A stretch of DNA of 64,000 nucleotides from Solwaraspora sp. WMMD792 (GTDB lineage: Bacteria; Actinomycetota; Actinomycetes; Mycobacteriales; Micromonosporaceae): the NCBI RefSeq assembly GCF_029626105.1, contig NZ_JARUBH010000009.1:4526001-4590000 (forward strand), given 5' to 3'. The notes beneath the pieces were generated by a model. The model was not told where the DNA came from. It ran no database searches and saw only the letters and a program-made list of their open reading frames with translations. The position numbers and the translations under genes were made by a program. This document shows, piece after piece, positions 25,541-33,914 of this stretch. The first letter of the stretch is position 1, and each line of letters starts with the position of its first letter.

Positions 25541-27141
25541 ACAGCCGGGCCGGGGAGCCGGACCATGCAGCGACGGACCCGCACCCGCCGCTGACGGATC
25601 CGGTGGCACCGCAGCCGGTGACGAGCCACGAACGACCCGACCCGCCGCCCGGATACCGCTTGGACCGGCTCCTCGGCAGTGGCGGCCAGGCGCAGGTGTG
25701 GGCGGCGCGCAGCGAGCCGCTGGACCTGCCGGTCGCGCTGAAGTTCTGGCCGCCGGATCTGCACGAGCACGATCGGGGCCGGATCCGACGTGAGATCGAC
25801 GTGCTGCGCCGGCTCGCCGGACACAACAACATCGTACGTCTTCTCGACGCGGAGACCCGTCCGGACGCGGCACCGTGGCTGGCTACCGAGCTGTGCGACA
25901 CGTCGCTCGCGGCGGCGCTGCGGTCCGGTTCGATCCCGGTCGACGACGCGTTCACGGTCGCCGACGACATCCTGACCGGTTTGGCCGCGGTCCATCAGAT
26001 CGGCCACCTGCACCGCGACGTCAAGCCCGCCAACGTGCTGCTGCACCACGGCCGGGCCAAGCTGTGCGACCTGGGGCTGGTCGGGCAGATCGACCACTAC
26101 ACCCGGATGCACTTCTCCGGCACCGCCTACTTCCTCGCCCCGGAACTGCGCACCTGCCAGCCGACGGTGGCCAGCGATCTGTACGCGGCCGGTCGCACCC
26201 TGGAGGCCCTGTTCGAGGTCGCCTACGGTGCGTCGTCGGTACCGCCGGCCCTGGAACGGCTGCTCACCCGGGCGACATCGGCCCGCCCGCACGACCGTCC
26301 CGCCGACGCGGAGGCCTTCCGGCAGGCGGTGGCGTCGTCCCGGTTCGCCGACGGCACCGGTCCCACCACGACCCGGCCGGACGGCGCTGGGACCGGGCGG
26401 CGGCCCGGCCGGTACCTCGTGACGATCGCGGCGGTCACCGTCCTGGCACTCGGGGTTGCCGGATGGGCGGTGACCGAGGACCGGCGGTCGGCATCAGCGG
26501 TGCCGGCGGTGCCCACGACACCGACCGTGCCGCCGACACCAACGGCACCGGGCGCGCCCTCACCGGGCGCGACACCGACCGTGCCGCCGACACCAACGGC
26601 ACCCAGCGCTCCCCCGACGTCCGCGACACCGACCGTGCCGCCGACACCAACGGCACCGGGCGCGCCCCCACCGTCCGCGGCACCGGGCCGGCTCACGGCA
26701 TCGTCGACGACGACCAGTTCCACAGCGCCCAGCCCCGCCGTAGTGGTCGCCCCGTCGAGTGCGCCGCAGCAGATCCAGAGCCTGTTCGCCAGCCGCTGCG
26801 TCGACGTGCGCGGACCCGATACGCGGGACGGCACCCCGTTGCAGCTGTGGGACTGCATCAACGCACCGGAGGAGCGCTGGGTCTGGGACGGCGCGCGGCT
26901 GCGGGGGTTCGGCGACAAGTGCATCAGCCTGCCCGACGACACGGCCCGCGACGGCACTCCCGTCCAGCTGTCCACCTGCACCGACGAGCCCCGGCAGCAG
27001 TGGCGCCTGGAACCGTCCGGGGAGCTGCGCGGGCTGCACGACAAGTGCCTCGACGTGCGTGGCCCGGAAGCCGGAAACGGCACCCCGTTGCAGATCTGGA
27101 CCTGTGTCGACGTTCCGCAGCAGCAGTGGCGCCTGTTCTGA
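25537..27141 (+). CDS. Receptor Ser/Thr protein kinase with extracellular ricin B lectin domain
   Basis: This 534-residue protein has a kinase domain at about 35-270: Gly loop LLGSGGQAQVW, Lys in VALKFW, catalytic loop HLHRDVKPANVLL, and DLG in place of DFG (LCDLGLVGQ). A membrane helix lies at about 293-312. A stalk contains three tandem copies of an 18-residue TPTVPPTPTAP unit. A ricin-type beta-trefoil occupies about 407-534 with three QxW marks (EERWVWD, RQQWRLE, QQQWRLF). This is a PknB-like sensor topology with a sugar-binding ectodomain. The start is set by GGAGG and by the overlap with the FHA gene. Confidence 0.88.
   Translation: MNSRAGEPDHAATDPHPPLTDPVAPQPVTSHERPDPPPGYRLDRLLGSGGQAQVWAARSEPLDLPVALKFWPPDLHEHDRGRIRREIDVLRRLAGHNNIVRLLDAETRPDAAPWLATELCDTSLAAALRSGSIPVDDAFTVADDILTGLAAVHQIGHLHRDVKPANVLLHHGRAKLCDLGLVGQIDHYTRMHFSGTAYFLAPELRTCQPTVASDLYAAGRTLEALFEVAYGASSVPPALERLLTRATSARPHDRPADAEAFRQAVASSRFADGTGPTTTRPDGAGTGRRPGRYLVTIAAVTVLALGVAGWAVTEDRRSASAVPAVPTTPTVPPTPTAPGAPSPGATPTVPPTPTAPSAPPTSATPTVPPTPTAPGAPPPSAAPGRLTASSTTTSSTAPSPAVVVAPSSAPQQIQSLFASRCVDVRGPDTRDGTPLQLWDCINAPEERWVWDGARLRGFGDKCISLPDDTARDGTPVQLSTCTDEPRQQWRLEPSGELRGLHDKCLDVRGPEAGNGTPLQIWTCVDVPQQQWRLF
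26521..26682 (+). repeat. Three tandem 54-bp repeats in the kinase stalk
   Basis: CCGACCGTGCCGCCGACACC begins at 26521, 26575 and 26629. The 54-base period encodes an 18-residue Pro/Thr/Ala unit. Such stalk repeats span the cell wall and can change copy number by slippage. Confidence 0.85.
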
Positions 27142-27390
27142 TCCGCAGCGCCGGACCGGCCGGGGCGCCGACCAGCATGGCCCACCGGTCACCACACCCT
27201 GAGACGCAGCTATCCGGCTCCCCATAGAACCCGGGGCTTGGCACCAGACGCCGCAATTTTCGCCATCTGCCGATCCCGCCACCCCACCAGAGGTATTTCT
27301 GTCCATCGATCTCTCTCGGTAGAGGTATCCACCCCGCGCGACCGTGACCGTCACGGTCTGCCTTCCACACCCCTACCTCGGGAGGAACCT

Positions 27391-28434
27391 TTGTCCACGC
27401 GACTGACGCAACGCGTACGTCGATCAACGCTCGCCCTGGTAACCGCTGCCGCCGTAGCGCTGCTGCTGCCGGTCACCTCGGCAGGAGCGGCAGCCCTCGA
27501 CCGGTCGACCGGCAGCGGTGCAGCCGGCACGGCCGCCGACGTCTATATGATGGACAACTCGTCCGACGTCGGACTCCAGCCGCACAACATCGGTTCGATC
27601 TGGCAGAGCCCAGACATCAAGGTCTGCAACACCGCCGTGGAGTGTGCGGTCAGCCAGAACCCGATCATCGGGCAGACCAACTACATCTTCGTCAAGCTGC
27701 GCAACCCCGGACCGTACGGCAACCCGGTGACCGAGCAGGGTGAACTCCACGTCTACCGGACCACCCCGGGCGGCGGCGCGTCCTGGCCCACTGACTGGAC
27801 CGAGATCGGCTGGACCTCGGTGTCGGTCGCCCCAGGCATCACCACGGTCACCATCCCGTGGAACGGGGTCCCCGGGCCGGGGCACTTCTGCCTGCTCACC
27901 CGGTGGGTCTCCGCCAACGACCCGATGACCGTCGAGGGCCCGGACACCCCGCAGAACACGCGAAACAACAACAACATCGCCTGGCGCAACGTGGACTCGG
28001 TGGCGCTGGCACCCAACGGGCCGACCGAGGTCCGGCCGTTCGCGATCGGCAACGTCCTGCGGGAGCCGACCCGCAACAGCGTGGTCTTCAACGAGGACGG
28101 CGCGCCGCTGCGCACCGCCGGTGGCCGACTCGTGGTGGATCTCGGGCCGACGTTGTTCGCGCGCTGGGTCGAGGGCGGAATGGCTGGCAAGGGCATCCGG
28201 GAAGCGGGCCGCAACCGGGTCGAGATCGTCGATCCGGGCCAGGCCAGCCTGGACAACCTGATGCTGCGCGGCAACGAGCGGCTGACCATGCGACTGCTGT
28301 TCACCGCCACCAAGCCGGTCGAGAAGCCGATCGCCGTACTGGTGACGCAGTTCGGCCCGGACATCGACGGCTCCGACCGGGCCGACCTGGGTGGTGTGCG
28401 TTACGACGTGACCGTCAGCAAGCAGGACCGTTAG
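27391..28434 (+). CDS. Secreted protein of unknown function
   Basis: Translation most likely begins at the TTG at 27391, correctly spaced after GGAGGAACC; no ATG or GTG fits as well. The 347-residue product has a signal peptide (RRSTLALVTAAAVALLLPVTSAGAAA in outline: basic RRS, hydrophobic LALVTAAAVALLLPV, Ala-rich cleavage region) and a mature part with VYMMDNSSDVGLQPHN and a CARDB-like beta segment (NYIFVKLRNPGPYGNP). I recognise no catalytic motif. It has its own terminator at 28450-28488 and no operon partner. Confidence 0.65.
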   Translation: MSTRLTQRVRRSTLALVTAAAVALLLPVTSAGAAALDRSTGSGAAGTAADVYMMDNSSDVGLQPHNIGSIWQSPDIKVCNTAVECAVSQNPIIGQTNYIFVKLRNPGPYGNPVTEQGELHVYRTTPGGGASWPTDWTEIGWTSVSVAPGITTVTIPWNGVPGPGHFCLLTRWVSANDPMTVEGPDTPQNTRNNNNIAWRNVDSVALAPNGPTEVRPFAIGNVLREPTRNSVVFNEDGAPLRTAGGRLVVDLGPTLFARWVEGGMAGKGIREAGRNRVEIVDPGQASLDNLMLRGNERLTMRLLFTATKPVEKPIAVLVTQFGPDIDGSDRADLGGVRYDVTVSKQDR

Positions 28435-28449
28435 CCACCTCGCAGGGCA

Positions 28450-28488
28450 GGGACGGAGGTGGCGTCCGGGACCCGTGACCTCCGTCCC
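28450..28488. terminator. Bidirectional hairpin terminator
   Basis: GGGACGGAGGT at 28450-28460 pairs perfectly with ACCTCCGTCCC at 28478-28488, between two convergent genes. Confidence 0.75.
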
Positions 28489-28510
28489 GCCGAGGTCCGG
28501 ATCTGCTGGC

Positions 28511-28975
28511 TCAGCGCAGGCTGACCCAGCAGGTCCGGACCTTGTACGTCGCGGTGCTGGCCCGCAGCTGCACCGGGCCGGTCGGCGGTACGCCCATCGA
28601 GAAGAACCCAGCCTCGTCCACCGGCACGTCCTCGTACTGCCCGGCGGCGGACCGGGCGCTGAGCCGGCCCGGCGCGGCCGGCGAGAGCTGCCCCACCACC
28701 CCGCTCGCGGCGACCTCGACGGCGAGAACCACCGGGCCGGACCGGAAGGTCAGGGTCCGGTCGGTACCGCCGGACCGGGTCGACCCGGCTGGCTCCAGGT
28801 CACAAGCCGAGTCGAAGGTCAGCTCGGCGACCGCCAGCTCGGCGTCGACGGTCCGCCAACTGAACGCGGCCAGTGCCGCGGCCAGGAAGTGCTCCGGCAC
28901 CGGTCCGGAGTCACGCAGGGCGGCACCCAGCTCGATCAGCAGCTCGTCGTCACTGTGTGGTGGCCACTGCCGCAT
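28511..28975 (-). CDS. 154-residue protein in the sigma/subtilase operon, unknown
   Basis: It starts MRQWPPHSDDELLIELGAAL, a short acidic helical N-terminus like those seen next to ECF sigma genes, followed by FSWRTVDAELAVAELTFDSA and a beta-rich second half with TGPVQLRASTATYKVRTCWVSL. The ATG at 28975 is seven bases after GGAGG and lies inside the 3' end of the sigma gene (26-base overlap), indicating translational coupling. It could be a partner or regulator of the sigma factor, but it has no membrane helix or zinc anti-sigma motif. Confidence 0.65.
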   Translation of the reverse strand: MRQWPPHSDDELLIELGAALRDSGPVPEHFLAAALAAFSWRTVDAELAVAELTFDSACDLEPAGSTRSGGTDRTLTFRSGPVVLAVEVAASGVVGQLSPAAPGRLSARSAAGQYEDVPVDEAGFFSMGVPPTGPVQLRASTATYKVRTCWVSLR

Positions 28976-29639
28976 CACGTTCACCTCCGTTCCCCTGCTT
29001 CTCCCCGGGCGGGCCGATCCTGACGTACGGGGCGAGGGCTGGGCAGTTGCGCAGCTTCGCCAGGCATCGGGCCTGGGTCGGACCGACGCTTCCAGTGGGC
29101 ATGCCGAGTTGCTCGCCGATCTCACGGTAGCTGGCCGGCGGGTCGGCGACGAGTAGCGCGAGTAGTTCCCGGCAGCGCGGCGGCAACTCGGCGAACGCGT
29201 CACGCAGTGCCTGGCGCCGCTCGTCCCGGAGCAGATCCTCGTCGGGAGTCGTCGGGTCGACCAGCCGGAAGACACCGACATGCGCGTCGGTCGATTCATC
29301 GTACGGGTCGAACGGCTGGGTACGCCGACCGAGCCGCAGCATCCGGTGACACTCCCGTCGGGTGGTGGTCACCAGCCAGGCGGGCAGTGCGTGCGACTCG
29401 CGCAGCCGGCCCAGGTGCTCGACCAGCCGCAGCCAGACGGTCTGGTTGACGTCGGCGGCGTCGGCGTGGCCGAGTCCGTAGCTGCGGATCACCGTCGCCA
29501 CCAGCGGGCCGTACCGGTGGACCAGCGCGGCCCAGGCAGTCTCGTCGCCGGCGGCGGCAGCGGAAACCAGGTCGGGGACGGTAGCCGGCGCCGGATCGGG
29601 AGCAGGCGCCGGATCGGGAACGGCGTCGGGACTGCTCAT
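28950..29639 (-). CDS. ECF-type sigma factor co-transcribed with a subtilase
   Basis: This 229-residue protein has an Asp/Pro/Ala-rich N-terminus of about 22 residues. Region 2 is at about 35-100 (ALVHRYGPLVATVIRSYGL, ADVNQTVWLRLVEHLGRL, ALPAWLVTTTRRECHRML) and region 4 at about 140-200 (LPPRCRELLALLVADPPASYREI, in parts; GMPTGSVGPTQARCLAKL). The ATG overlaps the subtilase stop (ATGA at 29636-29639). Actinomycete genomes place such sigma factors beside CHAT-domain proteins, as here. Confidence 0.85.
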   Translation of the reverse strand: MSSPDAVPDPAPAPDPAPATVPDLVSAAAAGDETAWAALVHRYGPLVATVIRSYGLGHADAADVNQTVWLRLVEHLGRLRESHALPAWLVTTTRRECHRMLRLGRRTQPFDPYDESTDAHVGVFRLVDPTTPDEDLLRDERRQALRDAFAELPPRCRELLALLVADPPASYREIGEQLGMPTGSVGPTQARCLAKLRNCPALAPYVRIGPPGEKQGNGGERDAAVATTQ

Positions 29640-30979
29640 CCGACCAGCACGCCGTAGTCGGGGTGCCAGGCCGGGCCGGCGGTCAGCACCGCCGCGGCTG
29701 CCGCCGCGTCCAGCCCGGCGCTGGTCATCAGGGCGGCGAGCCGGCCGGAGACGTGGCCGGTGGCGAAGGAGGTGCCGGCCCAGGCGGCGAAGCCGTCGAA
29801 GTGCAGCACCGGCTGGCCGGGCAGGACCATCTCCCCGTCGACGTACGTGCTGGTGCGGTCGCCGTACGCGCTGGCGTCCACCCAGGAGCCGTAGTTGCTG
29901 TAGTCGGCCGGCACCGGGACGCCGTCGGTCGCGTCGAGGGCGGCGACGGCCAGCACCCCGGGCAGCGCCGCCGGCCAGGACGGGCGGCTGGTGCCCGCGT
30001 TGCCGGCGGCGGCGACCACCTTCGTCGTCTTGGGCAGCGCGGCGAGGGCGTTGGCCAGCGGCAACGGCGGCTGGTCGTGCTGCGTGAAGTAGCCGAGGGA
30101 AAGGTTGATGACCGACACCTGCTGGCCGAGCCGGCCGATCGCGGCGATCAGGCTCTCCTCGTCGCCGATGCCGTTGGCGTCCAGTGCGGACTCCGGGTCG
30201 ACCCGTACGCCGGGGGCGGCCTGCCGTACGACACCGGCGACGAAGGTGCCGTGCCCACCCTGCAGAGCCAGTTGGGTGCCGCCGAGGTACAGCGGGTCCT
30301 CGTCGTCGGGCTCCGGCAGGTAGCTGCCGCCGAGCCAGTCCGGGTGCACGTCGCCGGCCAGCCGCCAGATGCCGGTGTCGCAGACGCCGACCGTGACGTC
30401 GGCCCCTTCACCGAGCCGGGTCGGGTCGGGCGGAGGCAGCGCGGCCGCTACCCGTGGTGGTCCACCGGGGTTGCCCATGATGTTGCCGAAGCCGAGCAGG
30501 ACGTGGTGTGGCTGCACCTGCGGGGCCCGCCCGCCGGGCCACTGGCGCGGGTCGCGGAGCTGGTCGACCACGGCCGGGATGTCGGTCTCCCGGTCGAAGC
30601 GCAGCCGGCCGACCTGAGCGAAGCCGTCGTCCTCGGTGACCTGGTGGCCGTCGGCGCGCAGCCGGGCCGTCACCCGCTCGACGTCGGCCGGGGCGACCAG
30701 TAGTTGCCGGGGACGGTAGAGGAACTCCTTACCGGCTGCCGCGGTGTACCGCCGTACCGCCGGGTGGGCGGCCAGGATCTCCCGGAACGCCCGTTGGTAG
30801 CTCTGGTCGAGGGACCGGTCGGCGGGTCCGGGCGTGCCGGCCCGGCCGGTCGGGTGCGACCAGCCGGTCGCCGGACCGAGGGGCAGCAGCGCGGCGGCCA
30901 GCGCGGACCATCCCATCAACCGCCGACGGGAGACCGGCCCGGGGAGACCCGGCACGGGGTGACGGTGGTCGGGCGACAC
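29636..30979 (-). CDS. Subtilisin-like S8 serine protease with Tat-type signal
   Basis: This 447-residue protein starts at a GTG six bases after GGAGGG. Residues about 15-45 read as a twin-arginine signal (PVSRRRLMGWSALAAALLPL). A prodomain-like region spans about 60-180. The catalytic triad is complete: Asp near 201 (VGVCDTGIW), His near 243 (GGHGTFVAGV) and Ser near 402 (AGTSFATGHVS). It should act outside the membrane. It heads an operon with the sigma factor and the 154-residue protein, and it is divergent from a CHAT protein, so two proteases of different classes share one control region. Confidence 0.9.
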   Translation of the reverse strand: MSPDHRHPVPGLPGPVSRRRLMGWSALAAALLPLGPATGWSHPTGRAGTPGPADRSLDQSYQRAFREILAAHPAVRRYTAAAGKEFLYRPRQLLVAPADVERVTARLRADGHQVTEDDGFAQVGRLRFDRETDIPAVVDQLRDPRQWPGGRAPQVQPHHVLLGFGNIMGNPGGPPRVAAALPPPDPTRLGEGADVTVGVCDTGIWRLAGDVHPDWLGGSYLPEPDDEDPLYLGGTQLALQGGHGTFVAGVVRQAAPGVRVDPESALDANGIGDEESLIAAIGRLGQQVSVINLSLGYFTQHDQPPLPLANALAALPKTTKVVAAAGNAGTSRPSWPAALPGVLAVAALDATDGVPVPADYSNYGSWVDASAYGDRTSTYVDGEMVLPGQPVLHFDGFAAWAGTSFATGHVSGRLAALMTSAGLDAAAAAAVLTAGPAWHPDYGVLVG

Positions 30980-31046
30980 CTGACCCTCCAAGCGGGTAGG
31001 AGACGGGGCCGGCACCACGAGGGCGACCACAGAAGGTTACGGGACC

Positions 31047-31078
31047 GACACGATAATTTCAAAGGATAGTTATGTGTC
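31047..31078. promoter_or_regulatory. Inverted repeat between subtilase and CHAT genes
   Basis: GACACGATAA at 31047-31056 pairs with TTATGTGTC at 31070-31078 apart from one bulged G. The stretch is far richer in A and T than its surroundings. It sits in the 165-base divergent control region and is a likely shared promoter or operator. Confidence 0.5.
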
Positions 31079-31144
31079 AATTAAGTGACTGGCGTCCGGG
31101 TGCCGGCGTTGACCTGGATGCACGGGTGGGGAATTCTCTGTCTC

Positions 31145-33805
31145 GTGACCGAACGCGCCGATTCCGGTGTCGACCTGGCACAGCGGGCCCTGGACACCGT
31201 CCAGCGCTACCCACACGAGGCCATCTCGATCGCCCACCGGGTGCTCGCCGACGCGCCCGACGCCCGCACCCGGTCCACTGCGGAACGCGCTATCGGGCTG
31301 GCGTTACGCGAGCTCAACGACCTGACTGGCGCGGCACACCACCTGCGCCGGGCGGTACGGGCCGGGGACGACGCCCGGCTACGGGCACTTGCCCGGATGA
31401 GCCTCGGCTACGTACTGGCCAGTGCCGGCCGGACCACCGCCGCACTGCGGGTCGTCACCCTGGCCCTGCCGCAGCTGACCGGCGCCGACGCCGGCCGGGC
31501 CCGGATGCAGCGCGGCGTGGTGCTGCACTACCGGGGCCGGTTCGACGAGGCGGTCCGCGACTACGACCAGGCGGTGGAGATCGCCCGCCGCGAGGGCGAC
31601 CTGCTACTGGAGGCGCGCGCCCGCAACAACCGAGGGCTGCTCAACGCCCACCTCAACGCCCACCTCGATGCCGACACCGACGACGACCTGAACCGCGCCG
31701 CGACCATCTTCAGCCAGCTCGGGCTGGACCTGGCCGCCGCCGACGCCCGGTGGAACAGCGGCATCGCCACCGGACAACGCGGCGACGTGGCCGGCGCGCT
31801 GCACTGCTTCGCCGAGGTCGACAACGAGTACCGCCGACTCGCGGTGCCCCGCCCCGCGCTGCTGCTGGACCGCTTCGAGCTGCTGCTGTCCGTACCGCTG
31901 ATCGACGAGGCGGTCGCGGTGGCCGAGACCGCCGTGACCGAGCTGCGCCGGCTCGGGATGGCCTCGGACCTGGCCGAGGCGCTGCTCGCCCAGGCACGGG
32001 CCGCGCTGCTCGCCGGCGACCTGGCCACCGCAGCCGACACCGCTGGGGCGGCGCGTAGCCGGTTCCGACGGCAGGGCCGGCGGGCCTGGGCAACCCTCGC
32101 CCGGCACGTCGAGCTGCGGGCCGGGTACGCCCGGGGCACCCGGTCCCCCGCACTGCTCGCCGCGATGATCCGTACCGCCGACCAGCTCGACGCCACCGGC
32201 TGGCCCGGACCGGCGTTGACCAGCAGGATCGAGGCCGCCCGGCTGGCCACTACGCTGGGTCGGCACAGCCGGGCGGTCGAGCTGCTGGAGATCGCCGCTG
32301 ACGCCCGGCGGCGGGGTACCGCGCCCCGCCGGGCCCAGGGGTGGTACGCCCTGGCGTTGCGCCACCGGCTGGCCGGCGACGAGTCCGGGGCGGCCCGTGC
32401 GCTGCGCCACGGTCTGGCCGTACTCGACGGGCACCGCGCCTCGCTCGGCGCTACCGAGCTGCGGGCCAACAGCGGGACGTACGGCAAGGAGCTGGCCGCC
32501 GAAGGCCTGGACATCGCCATCCGGCGGGGCGCGCCGGCGCAGGTGCTGACCTGGGCGGAACGCTGGCGGGCCAACGCGCTGCGGATGCGGCGGGTCTCAC
32601 CGCCACCGGATCCGGACCTGGCCACCGCGCTGACCGAGCTACGGATGGTCAGCGCCGCGCTGGAGGACGCGCTGCTGGCCGGCAACCCGGTGCAGACGCT
32701 GCGCGGCAGTCAGGCCCGGCTGGAGCAGCGGATCCGGGAGCTGGCCCGAGGGGTCAACGGTGGCGGCGAACTGCTCGCGCCGCCCGGGGTCACCGACCTC
32801 GCCGCGGCGCTCGGTGCCGCCGTACTGCTGGAGCTGGTGGCGCACGGCGAACGGCTGCTCGCGGTGCTGGTCCGCGACGGCCGGCCGACGCTGCACGATC
32901 TCGGGTCGCTGACCGACGCGGTACGGGTGGCCCGGCTGCACCGGTTCGGGTTGCGCCGGCTGGTCACCACCGGCGACAGCGCCGACGCGCGGGCCGGGGT
33001 GCGGCACACCGCCGGCGTGTTGGACCGGCAACTGTTCGATCCGGTACGCGAGCTGATCGCCGACCGTCCGCTGGTGATCGTGCCGATCGGCGACCTGCAC
33101 GCCGTACCGTGGTCGGGTCTGCCGACCTGTGCGGGCCGGGCGGTGACCGTGGCGCCGTCGGCGACGGCGTGGCTGCGGGCCGCCGGCCGGCGCACCGGCG
33201 GGGCAGACCCGCGGCCTGCCGGGGTGCAGCCTGCCGGCGGGCCGGCGGTGCTGGTGGCCGGGCCGCGGTTGCCGGCCGCCGAGACCGAGGTACGGCAGCT
33301 CGGTGCGGTGCTGCCCGGCTCCCGCACGCTCACCGGTGCCGCCGCCACTGCCGACGCGGTGACCGGGGCGCTCAACGGTGCGCGGCTGGCGCACATCGCC
33401 GCGCACGGGCGGTTCCGGGCGGACAACCCACTGTTTTCCACACTGGAGCTGGCCGACGGACCGCTGACCGCGTACGAACTGGAGCGGATCACCAGCCCGC
33501 CCGGTTGTGTGGTGTTGTCGGCCTGTGATTCCGGGCTGGCCGGGGTCCGCCCCGGCGACGAGGTGATGGGCTTCACCGCGGTGCTGCTGGCGCTGGGCAC
33601 CCGCTGCCTGATCGCGACGGTGCTGCCGGTGCCGGGCGAGCTGACCACCGCGCTGATGCTGGAGCTGCACCGCGAGATGCTGGCCGGACATGCTCCGGCG
33701 GTGGCGCTGGCCCGGGCACAGCAGGCGTTCGCCGCCGGGCCGGACGGTGCGGCCGGGGCCCGGCACGCGACCGCCGCCGCGTTTGTCTGCTTTGGCGCCG
33801 ACTAG
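31145..33805 (+). CDS. TPR-CHAT protein, putative caspase-like protease
   Basis: The protein has 886 residues from the GTG at 31145; an ATG at 31118 is an alternative. About 1-560 are TPR-like helical repeats (AERAIGLALRELNDL, YRGRFDEAVRDYDQAVEIA, RDYDQAVEIARREGDL). The C-terminal 250 residues are a CHAT domain of the caspase/separase clan with the catalytic His in LAHIAAHGRFRADNP (near 750) and Cys in VVLSACDSGLAGVRPGDE (near 791). TPR-CHAT proteases cleave partner proteins when activated, as in the gRAMP-TPR-CHAT (Craspase) complex. Here the partners are a sigma factor and a subtilase across the divergent promoter. Confidence 0.88.
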   Translation: MTERADSGVDLAQRALDTVQRYPHEAISIAHRVLADAPDARTRSTAERAIGLALRELNDLTGAAHHLRRAVRAGDDARLRALARMSLGYVLASAGRTTAALRVVTLALPQLTGADAGRARMQRGVVLHYRGRFDEAVRDYDQAVEIARREGDLLLEARARNNRGLLNAHLNAHLDADTDDDLNRAATIFSQLGLDLAAADARWNSGIATGQRGDVAGALHCFAEVDNEYRRLAVPRPALLLDRFELLLSVPLIDEAVAVAETAVTELRRLGMASDLAEALLAQARAALLAGDLATAADTAGAARSRFRRQGRRAWATLARHVELRAGYARGTRSPALLAAMIRTADQLDATGWPGPALTSRIEAARLATTLGRHSRAVELLEIAADARRRGTAPRRAQGWYALALRHRLAGDESGAARALRHGLAVLDGHRASLGATELRANSGTYGKELAAEGLDIAIRRGAPAQVLTWAERWRANALRMRRVSPPPDPDLATALTELRMVSAALEDALLAGNPVQTLRGSQARLEQRIRELARGVNGGGELLAPPGVTDLAAALGAAVLLELVAHGERLLAVLVRDGRPTLHDLGSLTDAVRVARLHRFGLRRLVTTGDSADARAGVRHTAGVLDRQLFDPVRELIADRPLVIVPIGDLHAVPWSGLPTCAGRAVTVAPSATAWLRAAGRRTGGADPRPAGVQPAGGPAVLVAGPRLPAAETEVRQLGAVLPGSRTLTGAAATADAVTGALNGARLAHIAAHGRFRADNPLFSTLELADGPLTAYELERITSPPGCVVLSACDSGLAGVRPGDEVMGFTAVLLALGTRCLIATVLPVPGELTTALMLELHREMLAGHAPAVALARAQQAFAAGPDGAAGARHATAAAFVCFGAD

Positions 33806-33823
33806 CCACCAACCCATTGACAC

Positions 33824-33845
33824 GTTTCGTTGTATCGTTCGAAAC
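33824..33845. promoter_or_regulatory. Putative operator of the glucuronoyl esterase gene
   Basis: GTTTCG at 33824-33829 and CGAAAC at 33840-33845 form an inverted repeat about 70 bases before the GTG of the esterase gene, in an AT-richer stretch. CGAAAC-type palindromes are used by LacI-family repressors of actinomycete xylan genes. No regulator gene is adjacent, so this is inference. Confidence 0.4.
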
Positions 33846-33914
33846 TTATCGCTGTGACATCCGCGATCTTCGATCGATGTCGCGACCATCACCTAGCCAG
33901 AAGGGAGAGCCCTG

